Part shown: positions 50,363-61,200 of the stretch, piece by piece | How positions within the stretch are numbered: position 1 is the first letter of the stretch | Layout: each line of letters opens with the position of its first letter | From: Pelomonas caseinilytica | GTDB lineage: Bacteria; Pseudomonadota; Gammaproteobacteria; Burkholderiales; Burkholderiaceae_C | Direction: 5' to 3' | DNA: 64,000 nt | Assembly: GCF_021353235.1 (NCBI RefSeq) | Contig: NZ_JAJTWT010000011.1 | Span: forward strand, 62,001-126,000 | The notes under the pieces: model-generated | Database searches by the model: none | What the model was told of the DNA's origin: nothing | What the model saw: only the letters and a program-made list of their open reading frames with translations | Position numbers and translations under genes: made by a program

Positions 50363-50382
50363 CTCCAAACCCCCGCCCTGCC

Positions 50383-50832
50383 ATGAGCCTCAAAGACCGC
50401 ATCACCGAAGACATGAAGGCCGCGATGCGCGCCAAGGAAGCCGATCGCCTGCTGACCATTCGCAGCCTGCTGGCCGCCGTCAAGCAGAAGGAGGTCGACG
50501 AGCGCATCACCGTCGACGACACCACCCTGGTGGCCATCGTCGACAAGCTGATCAAGCAACGCAAGGACTCCATCAGCCAGTTCGCCGCCGCCGGCCGCGA
50601 CGACCTCGTCGCCAAGGAAACCGCCGAACTCCAGGTGCTGCAGGCCTACCTGCCCGAGCGGCTGAGCGCCGAGGCGGTGGCCGAAAAGGTCGCGGCCATC
50701 GTGGCCGAGCTCGGCGCCAGTGGCCCGGGCGACATGGGCAAGGTCATGGCTGCCGCCAAGGCCCAGCTCGGTGGCGTGGCCGAGATGAGCACCGTGTCCG
50801 CGGCCGTCAAGGCCGCCCTGGCCCCCAAGTAA
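50383..50832 (+). CDS. GatB/YqeY domain protein
   Basis: A 149-residue helical protein of the YqeY family, related to the tRNA-binding tail of GatB. Start SLKDRITEDMKAAMRAKEADRLLTIRSLLAAVKQKEVDE and the GPGDMGKVMAA segment near residue 115 are typical. Role unproven; it is usually found with rpsU and dnaG in the macromolecular-synthesis region. Here dnaG and rpoD are absent and a DUF442 gene follows 11 bases later. Confidence 0.92.
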   Translation: MSLKDRITEDMKAAMRAKEADRLLTIRSLLAAVKQKEVDERITVDDTTLVAIVDKLIKQRKDSISQFAAAGRDDLVAKETAELQVLQAYLPERLSAEAVAEKVAAIVAELGASGPGDMGKVMAAAKAQLGGVAEMSTVSAAVKAALAPK

Positions 50833-50843
50833 GGAAAACCGCC

Positions 50844-51191
50844 ATGAGCCTGCCCCTGCAAGCCCTGACGCCCGACGTCTGCGTCGCCCCGCAACTGACG
50901 CCCGAAGCCATGGCCGAGGCCGCGGCCCTGGGTTTCAAGAGCGTCGTCAACAACCGGCCCGACTTCGAGCACGGCCCCGGCCAGCCGACCTCGGCCGAGA
51001 TCGAAGCCGCCGCTCGCTCGGCCGGGCTGGAATACCGCCACCTGCCCGTGGCCGGCGGCTACCAGTCGCCCGAGGAGATCGCCGCCTTCGCGCGCCTCCT
51101 GGCGGAGCTGCCGCGTCCCTTGCTGGCCTTCTGCCGCTCCGGCGCCCGCTCCACGCGCCTCTTCGTCCAGGCGCAGCAGCTCGGTCAGTGA
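50844..51191 (+). CDS. DUF442 / TIGR01244-type phosphatase-like protein
   Basis: A 115-residue protein of the beta-lactamase-hydrolase-like DUF442 family, which adopts a cysteine-phosphatase/rhodanese-like fold. The segment FKSVVNNRPDFEHGPGQPTSAEIEAAARSAGLEYRHLPV and the P-loop LLAFCRSGARST (CxxxxxR-type) support this; the cysteine and arginine of the catalytic loop are present. Some relatives are fused to sulfide-processing enzymes. Its stop overlaps the convergent livF stop within a palindrome. Confidence 0.85.
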   Translation: MSLPLQALTPDVCVAPQLTPEAMAEAAALGFKSVVNNRPDFEHGPGQPTSAEIEAAARSAGLEYRHLPVAGGYQSPEEIAAFARLLAELPRPLLAFCRSGARSTRLFVQAQQLGQ

Positions 51192-51196
51192 CCGAG
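51180..51196. repeat. 17-bp palindrome holding both stop codons of a convergent gene pair
   Basis: CTCGGTCA, central G, TGACCGAG is symmetric. The forward DUF442 gene ends Leu-Gly-Gln-stop and the reverse livF gene ends Leu-Gly-His-stop within it. There is no T-run on either side, so a terminator role is uncertain. Confidence 0.6.
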
Positions 51197-51894
51197 GTAG
51201 GCGGCCTGCACCCGCGGGTCGCCCAGCAGCTCGGCGCCGCTGCCCTGCAGCACGATGCGGCCGTTCTCCAGCACATAGGCGCGCTGGGCCAGCTTGAGCG
51301 CCTGCTTCACGTTCTGCTCGACCAGGAAGAGGGTCAGCCCCTCGGCGTTGATGGTCTTGAGCGTGCGGAAGATGTCCTGCACGACGATGGGGGCCAGGCC
51401 CATGGACGGCTCGTCCAGCAGCAGCAGCCGGGGTTTCGCCATCAGCGCGCGGCCGATGGCCAGCATCTGCTGCTCGCCCCCCGAGAGGCTGCCGGCCAGT
51501 TGCGCCGCGCGCTCCGCCAGCCGTGGGAAGAGCGAAAACACATGGTCGATGTCACGGCTGCGGGCAGCGGCGCCGTCGCGACGGGTGTAGGCGCCCAGCT
51601 CCAGGTTCTCCCGCACCGTGAGCGTGGTCAGCGTCGCCCGCCCCTCGGCCACCTGCACCAGGCCGCCGGCGACGATGCGGTGCGGCGGGATGGCGGAGAT
51701 GTCCTGCCCATCGAACATCACCTGGCCCGCCGCCTTCTTCACGAGGCCCGACAGGGCCATCAGCGTCGTCGACTTGCCCGCGCCGTTGGCGCCGACCAGG
51801 GTGGTGATCTCGCCCGCGGCGAGGTCGAAGTCGATGCCCCGCACCGCCTCGACGTGCCCGTAGTTGACGGCCAGGCCGCGCACGCTGAGCAGGC

Positions 51895-51898
<4 letters not shown>
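51185..51898 (-). CDS. livF: branched-chain amino acid type ABC transporter ATP-binding protein LivF
   Basis: A 237-residue ABC ATPase. Walker A GANGAGKST (about 36-44), signature LSGGEQQMLAIGRAL (about 139-153) and Walker B LLLLDEPSMGLAP are complete. VNYGHVEAVRGIDFDL and the MGLAPIVVQDIF segment mark the LivF rather than the LivG type. It is the last gene of the livH-livM-livG-livF unit; its ATG overlaps the livG stop (ATGA). Confidence 0.94.
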
Positions 51899-52667
<769 letters not shown>

Positions 52668-52668
<1 letters not shown>

Positions 52669-53528
52669 CAGGCCCTCCCCCGGCCCAGGAGGGCACGCAC
52701 GCGCGCCGGGTCCCAGAGGCCACGCGGCAGGAAGAGCACGATGACCACGAGGATGAGGCCGTTCACCACGTTGCGGAAGTCGGCCAGGCTGCGCAGCAGT
52801 TCGGGCAGCAGGGTCAGGATGACGGCGCCGGAGATGGGTCCCATCAGGCCGTTGATGCCGCCGAGGATGGTCATGGTGAGGATCTCCACGCCCCGGTCGA
52901 AGCCGTACTCGCTGGGGCCGATGAAGAAGGTCAGGTGGGCGTTGAGCGCGCCGGCCAGGCCGGCCAGCATGGCGCCTAGCACGAAGGCCAGCATCTTGTG
53001 GGCGTTCACGTCGATGCCCATCAGGCCGGCCGCCGTCTCGTCGAGCTTGATGGCCTCGAAGGCGCGGCCCACCTTGGAGCGCCGCAGCAGCGCGAGCACG
53101 AAGCAGGCCAGGCCGAGCGCGAGGGCCACGTGCCACCACTCGGTCTGCGGCGGGATGCCGTTCAGGCCCAGCGCGCCGCCCGTCCAGTCCTCGGTGTTGA
53201 GGATGAAGATGCGCACCACCTCGCCGAAGGCCAGCGTCGCCATCGCGAGATAGACGCCCGACAGCCGCAGCGTCGGCCCGCCGATCGCCAGGGCCACGAC
53301 GGCCGGCGCCGCCATGCCGCCGGCCAGGGCCACCGGGAAGGGCACGCCGGCGTTCATCGTCAGCAGCGCCGCCGTGTAGGCGCCGATGCCCATGAAGGCC
53401 GCGTTGGCCATGGCCAGCATGCCGCAGGACAGCGTCAGGTAGATGGAGAGGGCCAGCAGCGAGTTGGTACCCAGCGTGAGCACCAGGTTGCTGTAGACGG
53501 CCCAGAAACTCTCGAAGCTGTCGGGCAT
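52668..53528 (-). CDS. livM: branched-chain amino acid type ABC transporter permease LivM
   Basis: A 286-residue inner-membrane permease with about eight hydrophobic segments, including LALSIYLTLSCGMLAMANAAFMGIGAYTAALL and the EAA-like loop RSKVGRAFEAIKLDETAAGLMGIDV. The ATG at 53528 is preferred because AAGGTG lies seven bases before it; a GTG two codons upstream overlapping the livH stop (GTGA) is also possible. No long N-terminal extension as in E. coli LivM. Confidence 0.92.
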
Positions 53529-53530
53529 CG

Positions 53531-54412
53531 TCACACCTTGCGCTCGTTCACGGTGCCGAACAGGCCCTTGGGCCGCAGCAGCAGCACCGCGAACAGCAGG
53601 CCGAAGGCGACCGCGTCGCGCATCGTCGAGCCGATGTAGGCCACGGACAGCACCTCGGCGAAGCCCAGGAACAGCCCCGCCAGCATGGCGCCGCGGATGT
53701 CGCCCATGCCGCCGAGGATGATGACGGCGATGCCCTTGTGCAGGATGGGCTGGCCCATCAGCGGGAAGAGCGCGTTGGAGTACAGGCCGATCAGCACGCC
53801 GGCCACGCCGCCCAGCCCCGCCGCGGCGAAGCTGGTCAGCATGAAGAGGCCGCCGACGTTGATGCCCAGCAGCGCCGCCGCCTTGGGCGACTCCGCGATG
53901 GCCCGCAGCGCCCGGCCGAGTTGGGTGCCGCGCAGCACCAGCAGCAGCACGGCCATCAGGCCGAAGGCCAGGCCGATGATGCCCAGCTCCAGCACCGTCA
54001 CGTGCAGGCCGGCCACGTTGAGCGTCTGCTGCGGCAGCACCTCGGCGGGAAAGCGCAGGTTCTCGGCACCGAAGAGGCCCTGGGCGAGGCTGTTGAGGGC
54101 GATGGCCAGGCCGATGGTGGCGATCATCGGGATGAGGTGAGGCGCATTGCGTGCCCGCAGCGGGCGCAGCACCAGCAGGTCGATGACGAGGCCCAGCAGC
54201 CCCGAGGCCCCGAAGGCCACCGCCAGCGCGCCGGCCAGCGGCAGGCCCAGCCGAGTCACGGCCTGCAGCGCTGCATAGGCCCCGACCATGAAGACCGCCC
54301 CGTGCGACAGGTTCACCACCCCCAGCACGCCGAAGACGAGGGTGAAGCCGAGGGCGAACAGCGCATAGACGCTGCCCAGGGACAGGGCGTTGAAAAGCTG
54401 CTGTTCGAGCAC
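53531..54412 (-). CDS. livH: branched-chain amino acid type ABC transporter permease LivH
   Basis: A 293-residue permease. The N-terminus QQLFNALSLGSVYALFALGFTLVFGVLGVVNLSHGAVFMVGAYAAL is the LivH signature (GxxYAL...N-x-SHG), and GRALRAIAESPKAAALLGINV is the coupling loop. It follows the binding-protein gene after a 67-base gap with a hairpin. Confidence 0.94.
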   Translation of the reverse strand: MLEQQLFNALSLGSVYALFALGFTLVFGVLGVVNLSHGAVFMVGAYAALQAVTRLGLPLAGALAVAFGASGLLGLVIDLLVLRPLRARNAPHLIPMIATIGLAIALNSLAQGLFGAENLRFPAEVLPQQTLNVAGLHVTVLELGIIGLAFGLMAVLLLVLRGTQLGRALRAIAESPKAAALLGINVGGLFMLTSFAAAGLGGVAGVLIGLYSNALFPLMGQPILHKGIAVIILGGMGDIRGAMLAGLFLGFAEVLSVAYIGSTMRDAVAFGLLFAVLLLRPKGLFGTVNERKV

Positions 54413-54435
54413 GTGGAAGGCGGGGTGAAAGACGA

Positions 54436-54458
54436 AGCCCGCGGGGCGGCCGCGGGCT
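54436..54458 (-). terminator. hairpin between the binding-protein gene and livH
   Basis: AGCCCGCGG and CCGCGGGCT form a perfect 9-bp stem around a five-base loop, 21 bases after the binding-protein stop. The reverse-strand continuation TTCGTCTTTC is only moderately T-rich. It likely attenuates transcription or protects the upstream mRNA so that binding protein is made in excess over permease. Confidence 0.6.
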
Positions 54459-54479
54459 GCTCTGGCCGGGCGAGGCGGC

Positions 54480-55628
54480 TTACTTCTGGATGGCGTAGCG
54501 GCCGTTCTTGGTCGCGCTGACGATGGCGGTCTGCTCGGCGTCGTAGCCGGCAGGCCTGCCGGCCTTGTCGACGGCGCGGCGGAAAGAGAAGGCGCCGGTG
54601 GCGCCCGTCCACTTCACGTCCGGCAGGGCGTTGCGCAGGGCCGCGCGGTCCTTGGCCAGGTCGCCGCTGAGCTTGATCTTCTTGAGCGCCTGGGCGGTGA
54701 TGTACATCGCGTCGTAGGCCTGGGCCGCGAACTGGTCGGGCGCGGACTTGTGCTGCTTGGTGTAGGCGACGATGAAAGCGCCGTTCTCCTTCGTCTGGTT
54801 CTCGATGGACCAGGGGCTGCCGATCCACAGGCCGTCGGACGCGCCCTTGGCGAGGTCGAAGACCTTGACCGAATTCATGCCGTTGCCGCCGATGACCGGC
54901 ACGTTCAAGCCGAGCTGGCGGGCCTGAACCATGATGGGCGCGCCTTCAGCGATGAGGGCGGACAGCACCAGGGCGTCGGGGTTGCTGGCCTTGATCTTGG
55001 TGAGCTGGGCCTTGAAGTCGACGTCGCCCTTGGCAAAGGTCTCGGTCGTCGTGACGGCGATCTTCTGCGCCTCCAGCGCCTTCTTGAAGTTGTCGTAGCC
55101 GCTCTTGGTGAAGACGTCGTCGTTGCCGTAGAGCACGGCCACCTTCTTGATGCCCAGCCTCTTGACGGCGGTGGACAGCGTGACCGGCAGCACGTCGGCC
55201 TCGGTGACCGAGTTGCGGAAGACGTGGTCGCCGATGGAGGTGATGCCGTCGGCCGTGTTGGAGGTGCCGAAGACGACGGTCTTGGACGCCTGCGCGATGG
55301 GGTCGGCCGCCTGGGCCGAGTTGGACAGCGTGGGGCCGAAGAGCATCAGCACCTTGTCCTGGAAGATCAGCTTCTTGAAGGCGTTGATCGCCTCTTCCTT
55401 CTTGCCCTGCTCGTCCTCGACGACGAGCACCAGCTTGTTGCCGTTGACGCCGCCCGCGGCGTTGATCTCGTCGGCCGCGAGCTGGAAGCCGTTGCGGATG
55501 CTCTGCCCGTACTGGGCCGCGCCACCGGACAGGGCCTCGGCCACGCCGAGCTTGATGTCGGCGGCCTGCGCCGCACCGGCGAGGACGAACAGCGCGGCGG
55601 CGAGCGGCTTGAGGGTGCGAGTGGTCAT
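54480..55628 (-). CDS. branched-chain amino acid type ABC transporter substrate-binding protein
   Basis: A 382-residue periplasmic binding protein of the LivJ/LivK family (type I fold). A signal peptide ends at about residue 22 (LAAALFVLAGAAQA), then ADIKLGVAEALSGGAAQYGQSIRNGFQLAADEINAAGGVNGNKLVLVVEDEQGKKEEA starts the mature domain. LMLFGPTLSNSAQAADPIAQ and VAVLYGNDDVFTKSGYDNFK are typical. The ligand may be a branched-chain amino acid, another amino acid or an amide; it cannot be read from the sequence. It heads the unit followed by livHMGF, and GGAG lies just before the ATG. Confidence 0.92.
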   Translation of the reverse strand: MTTRTLKPLAAALFVLAGAAQAADIKLGVAEALSGGAAQYGQSIRNGFQLAADEINAAGGVNGNKLVLVVEDEQGKKEEAINAFKKLIFQDKVLMLFGPTLSNSAQAADPIAQASKTVVFGTSNTADGITSIGDHVFRNSVTEADVLPVTLSTAVKRLGIKKVAVLYGNDDVFTKSGYDNFKKALEAQKIAVTTTETFAKGDVDFKAQLTKIKASNPDALVLSALIAEGAPIMVQARQLGLNVPVIGGNGMNSVKVFDLAKGASDGLWIGSPWSIENQTKENGAFIVAYTKQHKSAPDQFAAQAYDAMYITAQALKKIKLSGDLAKDRAALRNALPDVKWTGATGAFSFRRAVDKAGRPAGYDAEQTAIVSATKNGRYAIQK

Positions 55629-55686
55629 CTCCGGAGGCTCCTGTTCTTGTGGGCGGGGTCGGTTTTCGATGATAGCGGCGGCAAGC

Positions 55687-57054
55687 TCAGTTGCCGGCCA
55701 GCTTCATGCCCGTCACGAGCACCGAGCCCACGGTCTTGGTGCCCATGGTGTATTCGTCGGCGCCGATGCCGACGATGTTCCTGAACATGTCGCGCAGGTT
55801 GCCGGCAATGGTCACTTCATGGACCGGGTAGGCGATCTCGCCGTTCTCGACCCAGTAGCCGCTGGCGCCACGGGAGTAGTCGCCGGTCACGTAGTTGACG
55901 CCCTGCCCCATCAGCTCCGTGACGAGCAGGCCCCGGCCCATGCGGCGGATCATGGTCGCGAGGTCGTCGCCCGGTGCGGTGGCGCGGCTCGTCATGCGCA
56001 GGTTGTGCGAGCCGCCGGCATGGCCCGTCGTCTTCATGCCCAGCTTGCGCGCCGAGTAGCTGGACAGGAAGTAGCCCTGCAGCGTCCCGCCCTCCACGAC
56101 GGAACGTGGCCGGGTGACGACGCCCTCGTCGTCGAAGGGCGAGCTGCCCTTGCCCTTGGCCACGTGCGGATCCTCGGCGATGTCGATGTGGGGCGCCATC
56201 ACCGGCTGGCCCAGGCTGTCGAGCAGGAAGCTGGTGCGCCGGTAGAGGGCGCCGCCGCTCGTCGCCTGCACCAGGGCGCCGAGCAGTCCGATGGCCACCG
56301 TGCTCTCGAACAGAACCGGCACCTCGGCCGTGGCGGCCTTGCGGGCCTTCAGCCGGGACAGGGCGCGTTCGGCGGCATAACGGCCCACCGCCTCGGCAGT
56401 GGCGAGCTCGGCGGCGTCGCGCATGGAGGTGTACCAGGCGTCGCGCTGCATGTCCGCGCCGCGGCCGGCGATGGGCGCGACAGACAGCGAATGCCGCGAG
56501 CTGGCGTAGCCGCCTCTGAAGCCCCGCGTGTTGCCCATCCAGAAATGCGACTGCTGGGCCGACACGGCCGCGCCCTCGCTGTTGGTGATGCGCTTGTCCA
56601 CGGCCAGGGCCGCGGCCTCGCAGCGCAGGGCGATGTCGGCGGCCTGCGCGGCGTCGATGGCCCAAGGGTGGAAGAGGTCCAGCTCCGGCCGGGCAGCCGG
56701 GTCGAGGGCCAGGTCGGCCTCGTCGGGCAGGCCGGCGAACTCGTCCTCGGCCGTGAAGCGGGCGATGTCGTAGGCGGCACGCACCGTGTCACGGATGGCC
56801 TGGGGCGAGAAGTCGGAGGTGCTGGCATTGCCGCGGCGCTGGCCGAGGTAGACCGAGATGCCGAGCGACTTGTCGCGGTTGCGCTCCACGTTCTCCAGCT
56901 TGCCCAGCCGCGCCGAGACCGACAGGCCGCAGCCCTCCGACACCTCGGCCCCGGCGTCGCTGGCGCCGAGCTTCTTCGCCTCGGCCAGGGCGTCCTCGAT
57001 CCACTGCTGGAACTGTTCGGGGCTGTAGGCGAAACCGTCTTGGGCTTGGGACAT
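55687..57054 (-). CDS. pmbA: metalloprotease-like protein PmbA/TldE
   Basis: A 455-residue protein of the TldD/PmbA family; with TldD it forms a protease that matures microcins and degrades CcdA in E. coli. GVNYVTGDYSRGASGYWVENGEIAYPVHEVTIAGNLRDMF (about 390-429) is the conserved C-terminal part. PmbA itself lacks the HExxxH metal motif of TldD, and I see none here. The ATG at 57054 precedes the conserved start. It is divergent from darP, the usual arrangement. Confidence 0.94.
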   Translation of the reverse strand: MSQAQDGFAYSPEQFQQWIEDALAEAKKLGASDAGAEVSEGCGLSVSARLGKLENVERNRDKSLGISVYLGQRRGNASTSDFSPQAIRDTVRAAYDIARFTAEDEFAGLPDEADLALDPAARPELDLFHPWAIDAAQAADIALRCEAAALAVDKRITNSEGAAVSAQQSHFWMGNTRGFRGGYASSRHSLSVAPIAGRGADMQRDAWYTSMRDAAELATAEAVGRYAAERALSRLKARKAATAEVPVLFESTVAIGLLGALVQATSGGALYRRTSFLLDSLGQPVMAPHIDIAEDPHVAKGKGSSPFDDEGVVTRPRSVVEGGTLQGYFLSSYSARKLGMKTTGHAGGSHNLRMTSRATAPGDDLATMIRRMGRGLLVTELMGQGVNYVTGDYSRGASGYWVENGEIAYPVHEVTIAGNLRDMFRNIVGIGADEYTMGTKTVGSVLVTGMKLAGN

Positions 57055-57112
57055 GAAAGGCGCTGAATCGAGGTGGGCGACAATCATAGAACTCGTGCGA
57101 ACGACGCCCCAG

Positions 57113-57655
57113 ATGCAAGAAAACACCCCTGAATTCGAAGACGACGACGGCTTCGACCGCCCCAGCAAGTCGCAGATGAAGCGCGACATGACCGCGCTGC
57201 AAAAGCTCGGCGAGGACCTGCTGGCCCTGCCTGAGTCGCGCTGGGAGCCGCTGGCCCTGCCGGAGATCCTGCACGACGCACTGAAGGCCGCCAAGAAGAT
57301 CACCAACTTCGAGGGCCGGCGCCGCCAGATGCAGTACATCGGCAAGCTGATGCGCAAGATCGACCCCGAGCCGGTGCGCGAGGCCGTGGCCGCGTTCAAG
57401 CTCGGCCATGCCCAGGACAGTTTGAAGCTGCACGAGTCCGAGCGCTGGCGCGAGCGCCTGCTGGCCGACGACGAGGCCCTGCAGGCCTTCATCGGCGCCC
57501 ATGCCGACGTCGACATCCAGCAGCTGCGCAACCTCGTGCGCGCCGCCCGCAAGGACGCCTCCAACGCGCCCGAGAAACGCAGCGGCCGGGCCTACCGCGA
57601 GCTCTTCCAGTTCATCAAGGCCAGCCAGGCCAACGAGGCGGCTGGCGATGAGTGA
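57113..57655 (+). CDS. darP: ribosome-associated protein DarP/YjgA (DUF615)
   Basis: A 180-residue charged helical protein of the DUF615 family. PSKSQMKRDMTALQKLGEDLLALP (about 17-40) and NFEGRRRQMQYIGKLMRKID are the family signatures. It associates with late 50S assembly intermediates in E. coli. The start is at 57113, 58 bases from the divergent pmbA start. Its 3' end overlaps mog by eight bases. Confidence 0.93.
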   Translation: MQENTPEFEDDDGFDRPSKSQMKRDMTALQKLGEDLLALPESRWEPLALPEILHDALKAAKKITNFEGRRRQMQYIGKLMRKIDPEPVREAVAAFKLGHAQDSLKLHESERWRERLLADDEALQAFIGAHADVDIQQLRNLVRAARKDASNAPEKRSGRAYRELFQFIKASQANEAAGDE

Positions 57656-58217
57656 CACCGTCCGCATCGGCATCGTCTCGATCAGCGACCGCGCCTCCAG
57701 CGGCGTCTACGAAGACAAGGGCCTGCCCGCGCTCAAGGACTGGCTGGGCAGCGCCCTGCTCAACCCCATCGAGTTCGTGCCCCGGCTCATCCCCGACGAA
57801 CAGGCCGGCATCTCGGCCGCCCTCGTCGAGCTGGTGGACACCGAAGGCTGCGACCTGGTGCTCACCACCGGCGGCACCGGCCCGGCGCCGCGCGACGTGA
57901 CGCCCGAGGCGACGCTCGCCGTGGCCGACCGCGTGATGCCGGGCTTCGGCGAGCAGATGCGCCAGATCTCGCTGCACTTCGTGCCGACGGCCATCCTGTC
58001 CCGCCAGGTGGCCGTCATCCGCGGCAAGGCGCTGATCATCAACCTGCCCGGCCAGCCCAAGGCCATCGCCGAGACGCTGGCCGGCCACGAGAAGGCCAGC
58101 GGCATCTTCGCCGCCGTGCCCTATTGCATCGACCTGATCGGCGGGCCCTACCTCGAAACGCGCGACGAAGTCTGCAAGGCCTTCAGGCCCAAGAGCGCGC
58201 AGCGGCCCCGGTCCTAA
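57648..58217 (+). CDS. mog: molybdopterin adenylyltransferase
   Basis: A 189-residue MogA-type enzyme that adenylylates molybdopterin before molybdate insertion. The signature LVLTTGGTGPAPRDVTPEAT (about 71-90) contains the TTGGTG phosphate loop and the conserved aspartates, and NLPGQPKAI is the second active-site segment. The order pmbA, darP, mog is conserved in betaproteobacteria. Its stop overlaps the convergent cyclase stop by three bases (CTAA, 58214-58217). Confidence 0.95.
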   Translation: MSDTVRIGIVSISDRASSGVYEDKGLPALKDWLGSALLNPIEFVPRLIPDEQAGISAALVELVDTEGCDLVLTTGGTGPAPRDVTPEATLAVADRVMPGFGEQMRQISLHFVPTAILSRQVAVIRGKALIINLPGQPKAIAETLAGHEKASGIFAAVPYCIDLIGGPYLETRDEVCKAFRPKSAQRPRS

Positions 58218-61200
58218 CCTACCACCGCATCGGGCTCGGCCGGCGACGCGATGGCGGCGGCCACTTCGTCGAGGTCGCGGTTGCTGCTGAGCCCGAACCC
58301 GCCCGCGACGCGCTGGCCGATGGCCCCGCGCCCCGAGGCCGTGTGCACGCCCACCCAGGCATTGCGGCCCGAGCGCTTGGCGGCGTAGAGGCCGAGGTCG
58401 GCCAGGTTGACGACCTGCTGCCAGCCGCGCGCCAGCGGCCGCTCCAGCTCGAAGGGCATGCAGGCAAAGCCGATGGAGCAGCTCACCGCGATCTCGCTGC
58501 CGTCCTCGAGGACGAAGGGCGAAGCCGCGATGACGGCGCGCATGCGCTCGGCCAGTTCCTCGGCCTGCAGGCGGTCGGTGTCCCGAGCCACGGCTAGGAA
58601 TTCCTCACCGCCCCAGCGCACGAGGTAGTCGGACTCGCGCATCACCGAGCGCAGCCGCGCGCCGAATTGCACCAGGACCGCATCGCCGGCCGCGTGGCCA
58701 TGGCGGTCGTTGATGCGCTTGAAGGCATCGACGTCCAGCAGCAGGAAGACGCTGTCGGTGTCCAGCGGCTGGCCACCGGCCGCCAGCGTCTCCTGGGCCC
58801 GGCGCAGGCTGGCAGCGAGGTCGTGATCGATGTGTTCGCTCAGGAAGCGGCGGTTGTGCAGGCCGGTCAGCGGATCGGTCACGCTGCTCATCTCGAGGAG
58901 AGCCGACTTTTCCTCCAGCCGGCGATGGACGGCCTCCAGCTCCGCGGTGCGCTGGCGGACCTTGTCCTCCAGGTCGCGCTGGCGGCGCCGCAGCAGCTGG
59001 GTGCGCGTGCGCACGGCGGCGAGCATCAGCAGGGCCAGCGCCAGCGCCACGGCAACGCGGAACCACCAGGTCTGGTGCCAGGCCGGCAGCACGCGCACGG
59101 GCAGGGCCACCTCCCGCTCGCTCCATTGGCCATCACGGTTGGAGGCGCGCAGCCGCAGCCGGTAGTCGCCCGGGGGCAGGTTGGCGTAGGCGGCCAGGCG
59201 GCGGCCCGCCTCGCTGTCCACCCAGCCGGCGTCATAGCCCTCCAGCTGGAAGGCGTAGCGGTTGCGCTCCGGCGCCGAGAAATCGGTGGACGAAAACTCC
59301 ACGGCCAGGCTGTTGGCCTCAGGCTCCAGGGTCAGCGGCGCAGCGTCGGGCAAGGCCGGCACGCTCTTGCCCCCCAGCTTGACGTCGGTGACCAGCACGC
59401 CCGGGCGGTAGTTCCAGGGCTGCAGCCGCTCCGGCCTCACCACGGTCATTCCGCCCGCGCCGCCGAACAGCAGTTCGCCGCGGTCCGTGCGCGCGGCCGA
59501 GCCCGTCCAGTAGGTGGGAAAGACCACCCCCTCCGCCCTGCGCAGCGCCAGCACCGCCAGCGTCTGCGGGTCGATGCGGGCCAGGCCGTTGTCGGTGCTG
59601 GCCCAGATGCGCCCTTGAAAATCTTCCAGCAGCGCATTCACGGTGCTGTCCGGCAGGCCCTGCGCCATGCCCAGGCGCTGCGGCACGGCACCGGCCTGGC
59701 CGGGCGGCGGCAGCACGTCCACGCCGCCGCCGTAGCTGCCAACCCAGAGCCGGCCGTGCTCGTCGGTCAGCAGGGCCGTGACGAAGCCGGCCGACAAGGC
59801 GCGGTCCCCGGTCGGGCCCGGCAGCCAGCGCGTCACAGCGCGGTGGGCCAGCTCCACACGGTTCAGGCCATGGCGCGTTCCCACCCACAGCACGCCCGCT
59901 TCGCGTCGATCCCGCGCCAGCACGGTGATGCGCTGGTCGCTCAGGCCGGGCACCGCCAGGGCAAAGGCCTCGCCCCGGCCGTGCCTGAAATCCAGGCGCC
60001 ACAGCCCGTCGGTCTGCCCGCCTATCCACAGGTCATCGCCATCGGCCAGCAGTGCCCAGACCGAGGCGGTCGGTTCGCGACCCGGGATCTCGACTCGCAC
60101 CACGTGCTGCCCGGCCGCGTCGGCGCGGTAGAGCCCACGCTTGGTGCCGACGAAGAGGCCGCCGTCCGGCGCCGGCGCCATGGCCAGCACGATGTCGGGC
60201 GGCAGCGCGGTGGCCGGCTGGGCACCGTCCGGACGCAGGGCGCCGACGCGCACGCCGCCGGCGTCGAGGATGTCGATGCCGTTCTTGTGCGTCCCCAGCC
60301 ACAGCCGGCCGTCGGGCATGGGCTGTATCCAGCTGATCTCGGTGCTGACGAAGCGGCCGTCCAGGGCGTCGCCGCCGTCGGGCGTCACGCCGAAGCGCGT
60401 CAGCACGGCCGTCTGGCGCGGGTCGCAGCGGCTCAAGCCGCGGTTGGTGGCGACCCAGACCAGGCCCGCCCGGTCGCGATAGAGGGCGCGCAAGGCGTTG
60501 TCGGCCAGGCTCATGGGCCAGGCCGGCACATGGCGGATGCGACGCGTGCGGCCCTCGGCATAGTCCACGGCCACCAGGCCCTGGGCCAGGGTCGCCACCC
60601 ACATCTCGCCCGGCTGCACCTCGGCCAGGCCGGCAATCTGGCTGCCGCCGAGGAGGTCCAGGCCGTCGGGCGTCGCCTGCTCGCGCACGGGCGCGGCGGG
60701 GGCGCGGCCCTCGTCGGGCAACACGAAGACGCCGTGCTGAAGGCTGCCCACCCAGATCCGCCCGGCCGCATCCTGCGCGAGCACCTCGGGCTGCACGCCC
60801 GCGCCGGGGCGCAGCGGCACGGGCTCCAGCCGGGCGGCGCCCGGCTCGCGCCGGAACAGGCCGGCGGTGCTGCCCAGCCAGAGGGCGCCGCGGCGGTCGC
60901 GCAGCAGCACCCTCACCTCGGGTCCGGCTGCGGCGGCCCAGCCCAGGCTGGCGTGCTCGATGCGGCCACTGACGGGATTGAGCCGGTCCAGGCCGCCGTC
61001 GGTGACGATCCAGAGGCCGCCTTCGCCGTCGTCCACCACCTGCCGGACGCTGACGTGGCTGAGGCCGCGCTCGCCGCCCACCGGGTAGCGAACGAAGCGG
61101 TCGGTGGACGGATCGTGGCGCAGCAGGCCGGCCGACGTCGTCCCCACCCAGAGCCGGCCGCGGGTGTCGCCGTGGAGGGCCTGGATGTAGTTGTCCGGCA

